A DNA stretch of 64,000 nucleotides from Incurvaria masculella. Its lineage: Eukaryota > Arthropoda > Insecta > Lepidoptera > Incurvariidae. Under the pieces are notes generated by a model, which was not told the origin of the DNA, did no database searches, and was given only the letters and a program-made list of their open reading frames with translations. The stretch covers positions 10,620,001-10,684,000 of the forward strand of contig OX335649.1 in NCBI GenBank assembly GCA_946894095.1. The letters run 5' to 3'. Below, piece by piece: positions 26,201-38,200 of this stretch; positions within the stretch are counted from its first letter, which is position 1; each line of letters begins with the position of its first letter. The position numbers and the translations under genes are program-made.

Positions 26201-29200
26201 ATACAAATTTTTCATGGGTGCCCAACGAAGACAAGCGGAAGCTTTTCTTTTCCTGCAAGCCATATTTTAACTGCATCATGGAGTACATATTTCAATTATA
26301 TCCTTGCAAATAAAATATGACTAGAATGACAGAGTTTTGAGACTTGTTAGGTATTTTACATTTCCTTCCTTATTGGAAAAAGAAATGGCTTACAACCCTT
26401 TGCGGTTTGCATGTGTAGGCTGGCAGCGCGCGCTACGAGGGCTGGGTGCGGCGACAGCTGCTGGCGGCAGCAGGCGCCGCGCTGGCGGCCGCGCCCGCTG
26501 CCGTCGCTGAGCCGCTGCTCTCCACGCTCGCCGACCGCCTGCTCGAAGAGCTCAGTGCAGAGGTAATCATCACTCACATAGCGCAGGCTGGAGGCGCGCG
26601 CTACGAGGGCTGGGTGCGGCGACAGCTGCTGGCGGCTGCTGGCGGCAGCCGACGCCGCGCTGATCTGAATCTTATTTTCTTATTTATTTAAAAAAAAATC
26701 TGTCTTTTGATGTTTTTGGTAATGCAGTATGATTCCTATTACGAAATACTATGTTTTTAGACCAATATTAAAAATCTAAAGTTTTAAAACCAAAGTAAAA
26801 AAAATATTACCTCCTTTTTCGGCATCAGCATGTGATGTGACCCAGAATAATTTCTTGGAATGAATTCCCTTTCGGGAACTTTCGGGAATGTTGCCTATTT
26901 ATGTTAACATGCCTGATTCTTAAAAAAACAACTATTAACTGTATTTATTATCTGTTGGCGCACAAATTTCAAAGCATAGCTATTCTCAGTAGTTACAAGT
27001 TTATTATGCCTAAAGATAAAGGTGGGCTTGCATGTACATCAAATGATAGAGTCAAACTACATATATAGGTAGAATGCCATTTGACGCATGGATATACAGG
27101 CTATTAATAATAATAAACATTTATGTAAGGCGTTGTTTCAAAGAATTTGGCGAAACATTTAAAAAAATAATTAGACATCAATATCGGGCTCGAATTCCAG
27201 ATGCAGAAAGCGGTTCTACTCTCGAACACGAGAATCGTTCGCGGTTTCTTTAAATTATTAATATTTATTTGAAACTATGACACAATGATTAAGTGTGCAC
27301 ATTACATTAGTTTTATTAGGAGCCCCAGGTATGATATTTCTATCAGTTTTTTCTGTTCTGTGCAAACTGACAATGCGTGTAAACCAGGTGGAGGCGGCGG
27401 AGCGGTTGGGGGAGAAGGCGGTGTCGCAGGGCAGTTGCGAGGCGGCGGCCGCGCTGCTGAACTCGTTGCCGCAGCGGCGCGACCTCGCCGGCGCGCTCAT
27501 GCGCCGTCTGCTGCCCGCGCTGCCGCCCCTCGCCCCGCACCCTTCCCTCGTGCCGGTAATGCTGCTTGCATTGTGGGAGATCTCCCACTTGTTATAATCG
27601 CAGGGATTTGATTCACAAGAATTTTATTTCGAGAATCGTTGATTCATCTAAATATATAAAAATCGATGTGTGGTTGAATATTGACTACAAAACGGCGTGA
27701 CAGATTTTGATGAAATTTTCAGACAATCTTCAGATTAGCCCAGAAGGTGATCCTATGAGGTGGTCGCTTTAACAGATTTTTGGTTTGGTTTTTTGTTATT
27801 TGTGATCAAATCACATTCCGTTTTAAAAGTCATCACATGACTGCACCCTCCATCCATCAGAAGTCATCTGGTTTTAGATAATTAGTGTTTCCCGATTTTT
27901 TGATCATTTGGTACTGTTTCGTCAATGTCCTCACCCTTGAGGCTGGTTGTGATCCAAATGTCACGCAAAACTACAGGTCCCCTTCACGTTCTAGTTTATT
28001 GATTATAAGTTAGGTGGTAGGGTTAATCTCGCTTGGCTTGGTACCATCACATTGAATGAAAGTTGGTTGAAGCTGCAATGAAAATTTTCCATGTGTTCAA
28101 TTTAGTCGTGTAATTTAAGGAAGGTCCTGACATGGCAACTAGTTCCTATAAGGTGTAGTTAATATTGTGACTATAGAGGTAGTATTAGCTACCCATGTCC
28201 AGTTAAATGCATAAAAAAATCAATATTAGTGGAATGTTTTGACATCCTATTCTAACTCGTTTTATTCCAATCTTGAATTCTTGAATTCAGTTACATCCAG
28301 AATAGGGCTTCTGAAGAAGGCGGCTGGTGAAGACCAAGAGAACCTTTTCTTTTCCTCCACGCGCTACATATTTTAACTGCACCGTGTACCAGTACATCTT
28401 TCATTCATGAACTCGTAAATAAAATTTGACGGCTCACTCAACATCCACAATGGAGAAGAAAACTCAAAAGCAGGTGTCGCATGACCGACCGCACCTTAGA
28501 AACGTCATAACTGTCATTCCTGTCAAGTCCATGCTGCAGTTATCATAAGGTGTAGAGGAAAAGAAGAGCTTTTGTTACTCTTCGAACCAATTTTAATGTA
28601 ATAGACCAGCACAGAGTTTGAAAGGAAACATTACAGGATATTTTATTGTGATATTTTCTTTCCTACGACTTCATTTGATTAGCATAATTAGAGAAAATGG
28701 AGTCATTTTAATTACATAGGTTGAGTATTTTAAAATCTATTCTGCATTATTTTGTATTATAACTGACAGTTTTGACAGGTCTCTTAGGTGAGCTTGCTTA
28801 GATGCCACATTGAAAGTCAATCCGGTGCGTGGATCGGTATCAGCTTAGTTGAATGATCTGCAGGCGCTGTTCCTGTTGATGAAGCAAGCGGTGCAGGTGT
28901 TGTTAGAGGACTGCCTGCCGATAGCTGACGAGTTGTCCGAACTGGCGCTGAGGGCTCTCACCACCGCGCCCTGTCCCATCGGCATCGACGTGATACGATT
29001 GGTAAGTCTTCCTAAGGCATCGTTCAAAAACTTTTAAAAGAAGGGATAATATATTGGAATCACTTTAGGTCTTGCTAAAATGTATAGCTCATAAAACATA
29101 CCTATATGCAGCTTGAAAATGTGTCGACCGCCCCTAACACGTTGGTCCCAAAGTTTGGCTGTAGTTTGGCCAAAGCTAGCCAGACGGGCGTGCGCCACCA

Positions 29201-32200
29201 CGCCAAGCTGGTGTGTTGTTTTCATTCGTTAATACGAAGATTGCCAACCCTGGAGGCACACATACACCGCACAAACCATAGGCTTAGAATGTATGTTAAA
29301 GATCAAAATCGTTTCATACAAAATGTGAATGTGTGTGTGAATTAGTAGTGTAAATTACAAAAAAAATCTAAATCGCTATGTAGCTTCATACTAATGATCT
29401 GAAGTTATGTTTTAAGTTTTATTTTGAAATATCGAGTAAAAGTAAAGACATTTGGTCGACAGGTATGTAGCTTCATACTAATGATCTGAAGTTATGTTTT
29501 AAGTTTTATTTTGAAATATCGAGTAAAAGTAAAGACATTTGGTCGACAAGTATGTAGCTTCATACTAATGATCTGAAGCCCGATTCTGCTATTTGTCCAA
29601 TTTCAAACCATTCCGTATTAGTTATGTTTCCGTCAAACATAACACGCTAAGTTTCGAGTGCGGTTTCCAAAAATCGGTATTCAGCTAATTCACACACTTG
29701 TTTTGTTATTGTCTATGGAGTGGTTTGTCTAGCGCGCCGCCTACAGGGTAAAATTACCTGTCACAATTTTGACAGTTATTTTCTCACTCAAATATGACAT
29801 ACGAAAAGAAAGAGACAGCGATATCCCAACGTAATGTAGAAAAGTGATATTCGAAGTTCGGCGATGCGATGCTCGGAATTTGACAAATAGAATTCTCAAA
29901 ACCGCAAAATTTCGGCAAAACACACGGTTACGAGTTTGCGAACAAAACATAAACACAACGCATGCGTTTTGCAAACTGCGCTAGTAGAATACCATTTCGC
30001 GCGAAACATGTGGTTTTGGGAAAACACAAACATAACGCGCGCAGTTATCAATTAGCAGAATAAGGCTTCAGAAGTTATGTTTTAAGTTTTATTTTGAAAT
30101 ATCGAGTAAAAGTAAAGACATTTGGTCGACAGGTAACCCCGTATTTACCATAAAGAAGAAAAAAAGATTCCGACGAATTGAGAACCTCCTCCTTTCTTTG
30201 AAGTCGGTTAAAAAAGGGTTTCTGTCCTGGGTTTTTACTCCCGTACACTTAACAATCTGTAAATGCGCATGTCACCATGCTTTCTTTAAGGAAAACTAGA
30301 GAAATCATAAAGATTTTACGAGAAACATTTCACATTCTATGAGCGCGACTCCTATGTAATGATAACAATTTGAGAACTTGTCTCATCGGGCACATGTGTT
30401 ACATCTCTCTTTAACTAGCGGTAGTGGTCCTGGAATCGACATCTGGCTCCCACACTTTTTTCGTCTTGTAAGTACAGCGCACTATGCTCGGTCTATGGCA
30501 CGAACACACTTGCGTGCCGGTTTATTTATTTATTTATTTGATGAACGAGCAGCCTAAGCTGATGTGTTCATGTCTGGGTTCACTGGTGGTTTGTTATTAA
30601 GGTTATTTTAGGTTAGTGTTTTTAGGTGTTTGTCAAGTCTGTTTTTAAAAGAATTGGTGGTGGGTGCTTGAACAACTTCTTCTTCTGGCAGCTTGTTCCA
30701 CATTTCCACTGCTCTATTCGACAGGAAGTGTTGTCTCGGGTTTGTTGAGCTGACAGTGACATTGAGTTTTAGGCTATGACCTCGGAGATGACTATTTGTG
30801 TTTATCATAGGAAATTCGGAAATTGTCGTAGGTGTGGCTCTGTTAGCATTTATTTTCGTTTAAATAAATCGACCTATTAAGCATAACACCTTTCGCGCAG
30901 CTGGTGCTGATGTTGGGCGGCGAGTGGGCGGGCGCCGCGGCACTGCTGCGCGGCGGCGCGGCGCTGGCGGTGCGCGCGTGCGCCGCGGGCGAGCTCGCCG
31001 CCGCCGCCGACGTCGCCGAGGCGCTCTTCGCCGCGCTCGCCTCCGTCGCCAAGAAGCGCCCGCACTACCTCGACTACCTGGGCGACTGCCTGCCGCAGAC
31101 CGTTGAGCTGGGTATGTCGTGCGGACTTGCCATTCTATAATAAACCATGGATAAATGATAGTAGGGAGTGATTGCTAACATCATACGAGTGTTGAATAGG
31201 GACAATAAAAGTCCACAGATGGCGTTGCAATTCACATTTCAGAATACATTTAATACAAATCAATTTTGTATTAAATTAAATTTTATTATAAAAAGGTAAT
31301 TTTTCATCACGCCTGCCTAAGCAAGATTAATGATAAACTTAGTTTAATGGCGGTGTAAATAGTGACGGGAGATGGCATTGATTAGAAATGTCATAGTACC
31401 AGAGAAAATAGCAGTTTTCAGTGAGTTCTATATGTTCAAAGGAATGTGACATGCATGTATATATAATCGACCGTGAAGCAAGGACACATTAATTAAAGAA
31501 AGATCCCTGTAAAAAGAACTACTTTACGAATATACTGCAAGGCTGGACCCGAACCAGCAAAACATCATTCGCGGGTATTGCGTCTAACCAATTTCGCCAC
31601 CTGCTGTATACCCATAATTTGGAATTCTCCTACAGTCCCTCTTCCTAATCAATGCTTCCTACGAACACAGTATTACAGATTATACCTACATACATTTATT
31701 TAACGCTGCACCTGCGTTACGGACCTTGACTGCAAAGATTGAACATTCAAACTGTTGTGTGATTCATTTATTGAACTGTCATTCAGGGCATTTGACATAA
31801 CTTATACAACATGCCCCTTTTAATGAAAATACTTAATTTAAATACAATAACAATGAGCATACTTCTACTCCTATACTTTAACAGAAAACATATATTTATG
31901 GTTTAACACCAACACTTATGAATAAATGATAACATTAATTTAACTAAATAATTATTAGAACTGTACTTCAAGAAAAGGTTAACCGGCTGGGTGGTCGTAC
32001 AGCTCTACCAGAACGAGTATAACATGTCACTCCTGGACACAGGTTTCTATTGTCAGGTGGATTAGGAACGGCTCCAGGTTCAAATGTCTTTAGTGGTGAG
32101 GGATGCGAGAGTCCTGATCCGTTATCAGAGATTGAATTATCGTGTTCTATCAAACTACCGCTTTCTACTATGACTTCCTCTTCTACCTCACTATTCTTCT

Positions 32201-35200
32201 TAGACGGAGCTGGAACTAATATATGCTGTCTATTTCTTCTGTAATGTACACCCTCTTCATTTCTCACTATATAACTTCTTGGTTGAGAACATTTTTCAAC
32301 AACTGTACCCGGGGTCCATCTATCTGTTGGTGTTTTCCTAAAAAATACCTTACTATTGTGTTTTATTTCTGGCAACTCTTTAACTCTTCGATCGTGGTAG
32401 TAACACATCTTTGCATTCTTGGATTCTATGTTGCTTATACTTTTTATAGTCAATTAATTTCGATTTTAAACTTTCCTCACTAACTGGTAAGACCGTTCTT
32501 AAATTTCTTGACATCAATAACTGAGCCGGCGAAAAACCTGTCGCCTGAACCCCGTTCCTGTACTGCAGTAATCCTAAATACGGATCGGTTCCCGTTTCGT
32601 CAGATTTATGCAAAATTTTCTTTATAATATCAACGGTTCGTTCTACAAGACCGTTTGATTTTGAATGTCGCGGGCTAATAAATGCAGGTGTTATGTCCCA
32701 TTTAGATAAGAAGTTTCGAAATTCTATGGAGCTAAATGGCGGTCCATTATCAGCTACCATTATCTGCGGTATGCCATGTCGCGCAAAAATAGATTTAAGT
32801 GATTTTATAACTTTTTGAGCCGTATAACCCGACGACATCGGGGATATCTCGAAATATTTTGAAAAGTAATCCGTAACTAAAAGGTAAATATTTTTCTTAT
32901 ATTCTAGAAAGTCTATAGCTACTTTTTGCCAGGGGTATTCAGCTGGTGGATGGGGCATTAGAGGTTCACTAGGGTTCGCATTTCTATACTTAATACATGT
33001 TGCACAGCTTTCAACCCTATTTTTAATATCAACTGACATATTTGGCCAATATAACACATTTCTCGCTTGGTTTTGACATCGTTCTATTCCAAAGTGCCCT
33101 TCGTGTATTATGTCTAACATTTCTGACCTTAATATTGTTGGCACAACTATGCAGTTTCCTTTGAAAAGCAACCCATCTACCACATGTAAATCATGACTGA
33201 TGTTATAATATGGCTTCGCCATGTCATTTACTTTATTTTTTGATATCGGCCAACCCTCATAGTAGTATTTTATTACAGCTTGTAATGTATCATCCGATTT
33301 GGTCAAGAGCTGCAGTCGTTCTAGTTTCTCAGACGACACAGCTAAATTTGAAACTAACAGGTTAGCATGTATTCTTAACACCTCATCAGTAATTACTGTT
33401 TCACACTCCTCAGCTGTGTCTACCGGAGCCCTAGAAAGTGTGTCCGCTACAAAAAGATTTTTACCTGGTGTATAAAACACTTCTAAATCGTAAGCCTGAA
33501 GGACCATCATCATTCGTTGTAACCGTGTAGGAACTTCTGCTAAAGGCTTTTTGAATAAGGTCACCAGAGGTTTGTGGTCTGTCTCTACCATTGTCTTCTG
33601 TCCGTATACGTATTGATGAAATTTTGTGCAACCATATACTATCGCATATAACTCTTTTTCTATTTGAGCATATCGACATTGCGTTTGTGTAAGCGATTTG
33701 GAAGCAAATGCTATAGGATTTTTATTATGTAAGATGGATGCACCAACTGCTGACTTCGAGCTATCAACCGATAATGTTATAGGGATATTCGGGTTAAAGT
33801 ATGTCAACACTGGTGCATTTGTTATAATTTTTTTTAGTTTTAAGAATTCATTATCATGTTCATGCGACCAATGCCACACTACATTATTCTTTAAAAGAGT
33901 TCTCATGTTTTTTGTCTTTTCAGATAGTTGTTCTATGTATTCACCCAAATATGTAATCATTCCTAGAAATCTTTTTAGTTCGGTGACATCTTTTGGAACT
34001 GGTAAGTCTGAAATTGCTTTAATTTTAGAAGAATCTTTGGACATCCCCTCTGAGTTGAAAAGATGACCCAAATATTTTATTTCAGTCAAAAGAAACTTAC
34101 ACTTCGCTTCGTTAAATTTTACGTTCATTTTCCTTGACCGCTCTAAAACTTCCTTTAGTATTTTATTATGATTTTCAATTGTATCAGCGAACACGAGTAT
34201 ATCATCTAGATAAACTAAAACCCCAGGAATTTCACCAAAAATGTCAATCATACTTTTATGAAATATTTCAGGCGCGCAAGAAACGCCAAACGGAAGACGT
34301 TTGAACCGATATCTGCCAAATGGCGTCCCAAATGTGCACAAGCGGGAACTTTGGTCGTCTAGCTTTATCATCCAAAAACCAGACTGAGCGTCAAGAGTTG
34401 AAAAATATTTTGCACCGTCTAATTTGTGTCTCATTTCATCTATGGTTGGTAATGGAAAATGACATCTCTGGATAGCTTTATTTAACTGCCTTGGATCCAG
34501 ACATACTCTGAGAGAACCATCTTTTTTTTCAACTAATACAATAGAGGAAACCCATTCACTCGGCTCAGATATGTTTTCAATGACATCTTTTGATTCCATT
34601 CTTTCTAGTTCTATTTTATATCTATCCATTAATTTTAGGGGAACTTTTCTTGGTGCATCGATTTTCGGTTCAGAGTTTGATTTTGTACTAATATGATATG
34701 AACCAGGTAAACATCCCAAACCACTGAAGACATCTTTGAACTGATTTAATAAATCAGAACTATTTACACTTTTTACTACTTTCACCAGGTTTTGTTCTTC
34801 ACATGTTGGAAGTCCTAGAACCGTTTGACAAGCGATACCTGTAATCACGAACTCGACTTCAACCGGTTTCTGATTAAGCTCTCCTTTGAAACCACAGACA
34901 CCCAGAATCGGTATTCCTTTACCTGAAAAATCAATTAGCTTTAACATTTTGGTATTGATTACAACCTTAGGTATATTAAGATATTTTAGAGTGTTTTCTG
35001 ACATAACATTAACCATGGCTCCAGTATCTAGTTGGCATTTAACAGTTTTATTGTTAGTTACAAAATCTACCGTCCACATTTTATTTGTACTGTTACGATA
35101 AAGAGAGTTAACAACATGCTTTTCTACTATAGTTTTTTTTGGAGGATGGTATACTGACTCAATAAAAAGCTTCCTATCTTCCATCTCTGCAGAATCGAGC

Positions 35201-38200
35201 AGTCGAATTGACTCTCTCATGCACATAGCTGCAAAGTGATTTTTTTTCTGGCACTTGAAGCACGTTGTTCCAAAGGCAGGGCATTTAAAAGGCGGGTGTC
35301 CTCTGCCACATTTTCGACAAGTCATCCTCGACTGTTTTTCATTAGATTTTGGAGTATAATACCTAGCCTGGGTATTATTTGGACTCATAACAGTATTTGT
35401 ATTGACAGGTGATTCCATAGATTTAACTTTGTAAATTTTCTCTATAGAGTTTTCTTTATTCTTGCTCACAGATACGTTTTGTATTTTTGATAGTTCCAGA
35501 CTTCTTTAAATCTTTAAAGCTTTCTCCAATGTTAAATTCTCCTCTTGCAACAGCTTTTCGCGTATGTATTCATTATGTGAGTTGAGACCAACAATGAAAA
35601 CATCCCGTACCAATTCTTCTCGCAACTGTGCAAATTCACATGACAAGCTTAGGTTTTTTATTTCAGTCACGAAATCATCTGTGGACTCATGGTCTGCTTG
35701 GCGTTTAGAAAGAAACTTATACCTCTCAAAAGTGATATTCGTTACCGGCGTGCAGTGATGCTCGAACTTTTTCACCAAGTCTTCATACTTTACAGTATCT
35801 ACATCAAGGTTTAGTGACTGGAAAATTTGTATCCCGTCATTTCCTATGTAGTGCAAAAATAATGCCACTTTCCTTTGAGCATTCACATCTTGCAATTCAT
35901 TCGCTCGGAGGTAGATCTTGAACCTCATGATCCAGTTTTTCCAATTCATTGACAAATTTCCATTTATCTCAAGAGGCTCCAACACTCTCTTACTACAATT
36001 TTGTTTTGCAGAAACCTGCGTTTCCCCACGCGTATCTTGGTCTTCTGCCAACATTTTTTTTTATATTTTAGCTCATTTGATGTGCTCAAAATACACAAAA
36101 ACTTCACAAATTTTAATTTGAGAAAAATTCTGACACCATGGTGTGTGATTCATTTATTGAACTGTCATTCAGGGCATTTGACATAACTTATACAACACAA
36201 ACATATTGCCGTTGTCACCAAAATCGTATTTGGTATCAGACGCTAGAACCGGTCCTAGGTTTAATTAAGTAAATATACTTAATTCATTAATAAATGTACA
36301 TAAATATACAAAAATAAACAACTTAGTACTTAGCTAACAAAAACAAAACAAAAACTGAAAATAATTTGATGTTAAACAAAGAAAGAGTTGGTTTTAAAAA
36401 GATCAATTAATCTCTTTTTCCACGTTTATAATGAGCAGGAATTTAAATCAAGGTCAAACCTAGAGTTTTATTGTAATCTTATTGTAATATTTATACATTC
36501 TCATACTGTCGATGCATCTGTGACACGGTGCAGGATGCGCGTGCGTGCGGCTGTGGGAGGCGGGCGCGGCTCGCGGCGCGTGCCTCTGGCTGGCGGCGCT
36601 GGCTACGGCGCGGCCCAACGAGCTGCGCGCGCACGCGCCCGCCCTCGCCGCGCTCGCAGTCCGATGCATTGGTAACACTGTTCATTCATCCTCCACCGAC
36701 AAATATTAAGTACAAGCGACGACCGTGTTTTCGCGTATATCTTGGTATCATGCCATCATTAGTGATTCAAGACCAGCGAGCGAGGAAAGACGGGAGGAGA
36801 AACAGAAACTCGTTTGTAATGGGGCGGTGTGGGGCTGCCGCCATACAAAAAAGTCTCAATCGCTTGCTTGCACATTTTTAACGTCAACCCAAACTCTGCC
36901 CGCCTTATTAAAAAGGCGGTAACTACATATGAGGCCCATATTACTATTACTAATAGAACATCGCAAGTTAGCCCCATCACTCAATCCTACGCCATCCGCA
37001 CTTATGGCAAACGTTATAGTAGATGGTATATGCATCAACCTGATTTTACAAATTTACATCTTTGGAACCTCATATCGAGACAATTCAATGTTGCGCCCAC
37101 ACGGGTCAATGGGGAAGAAAACTGCTTATTTATCATGACAGGTGGCATCTAAGCGAGCTCACCTAAAAAATCCATCAAATCTGTCAGATATCATACAAAA
37201 TAAAGCAGAATAACTTTGAATTTTTTTTTACCCAAACTCTATGTAATTGAAATGACTAAATTTTCTCCATAATATTTCATTTCATACTTTGTGCTGAGCA
37301 ATCACATTGAAATTGGTTCGAAGACGAACGAAAGCTTTTCTTTTCCTCTAAACTTTATTCTAACTGCATCATGGAGTACATCTTTCATCTAAATACTCGT
37401 AAATCAAATTTGACAGGAATGATAGTTCTGACGTTGTTAGGGTGACGTCGCTCATGCGACATCTACAATAAACTTTGAGTTTTCTTCCCCATTTAAATTT
37501 TATATTTTAGTCTCATTTTATAATAAACTAGTCCTATAATTTAAATTTGCTAACTACATTATCATATTTTTTACTTTTGAGATAATGGCCATCTGGCCTC
37601 CGTTGAGTACCTAGCGAGTGTTTCGAGAGTGCCTGAACGTGTGCAGGCGGTGCGACGCCGCGGAACCAGGTGGAGCCGCTGGCAGACCTGCTGCTGGCAC
37701 TGAACCGCGCGCCCTGGAGCGACGAGGATCGCGCCGCCGCCGGCGACCTCGCCGTGTGGCTGCGCAGCGCCCTCGAGCCCGCCGGCTTCCCCACGCCGCA
37801 CGCCACGCCCCAACATAAACACAAATTCATAGCGGCCGTCATCAAGTGATTATACCATACATTCATAATTACTTACTGGCGTAACTAGATGACCCACCGC
37901 CGAAGTGACGGAAGTTTCATACAATATGTGTCAAGCAAGACGGCCCTCTATTGCAATAAACCTATAACTAAAATGGTAACTTCTGTTCTATTGATCACAA
38001 CAGAAAAAGTGTTTGCACCAAGAGATGGCGTAGCTATCAGGCTCACTGCTTTAAATCTATTAAAAAAGTCATTTAATTTTATGGGTTGTCAAAAAATGTG
38101 TGTATCCATTCAAAATTGTATAATTTCCAACTTTGAAACAAAATTGTATTATTCATCTATAAATAAATCCTATGCTTGTACAGCGCTATCTATTGGATAT

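Larger units (their letters stand above)
25096..26418 (+). other. IPO13 intron 10
   Basis: Contains a truncated SINE head near 25108-25150 (TTGTCTAGTGGTGC), a repeat L fragment and repeat D copy 1. The rest is AT-rich with no gene seen. Confidence 0.6.
27556..28863 (+). other. IPO13 intron 12
   Basis: Contains repeat C and D copies. It was read for an exon coding the missing IPO13 segment; none was found. Confidence 0.5.
31753..36197 (-). mobile_element. Gypsy-2: Ty3/Gypsy element with 59-bp LTRs
   Basis: The LTRs are 31753-31811 (3') and 36139-36197 (5'), with one mismatch. A perfect 5-bp target duplication CAAAC flanks the element (31748-31752 and 36198-36202). On the minus strand the 5' LTR is directly followed by TGGTGTCAG, a primer binding site beginning with TGG, and the 3' LTR is preceded by the purine tract AAAAGGGGCA. 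Gag is broken by an in-frame UAA and the integrase by a frameshift, so this copy is defective. It lies antisense in IPO13 intron 14. Confidence 0.93.
31112..36533 (+). other. IPO13 intron 14
   Basis: 5.4 kb, of which 4.4 kb is Gypsy-2. It also holds a tRNA-like relic (31535-31606). The remainder is AT-rich with no gene. Confidence 0.75.
36672..37646 (+). other. IPO13 intron 15
   Basis: Contains a MITE-terminus motif at 36893-36922 (shared with 54476-54556) and repeat D copy 3. No gene seen. Confidence 0.6.

Noticed and set aside
29377..29573. CRISPR-like array
   Set aside because: The 87-bp units are directly abutting with no spacers and the setting is an animal intron.
31535..31606. Functional tRNA gene
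   Set aside because: A- and B-box-like blocks are present but the anticodon arm does not pair and the acceptor stem is imperfect.
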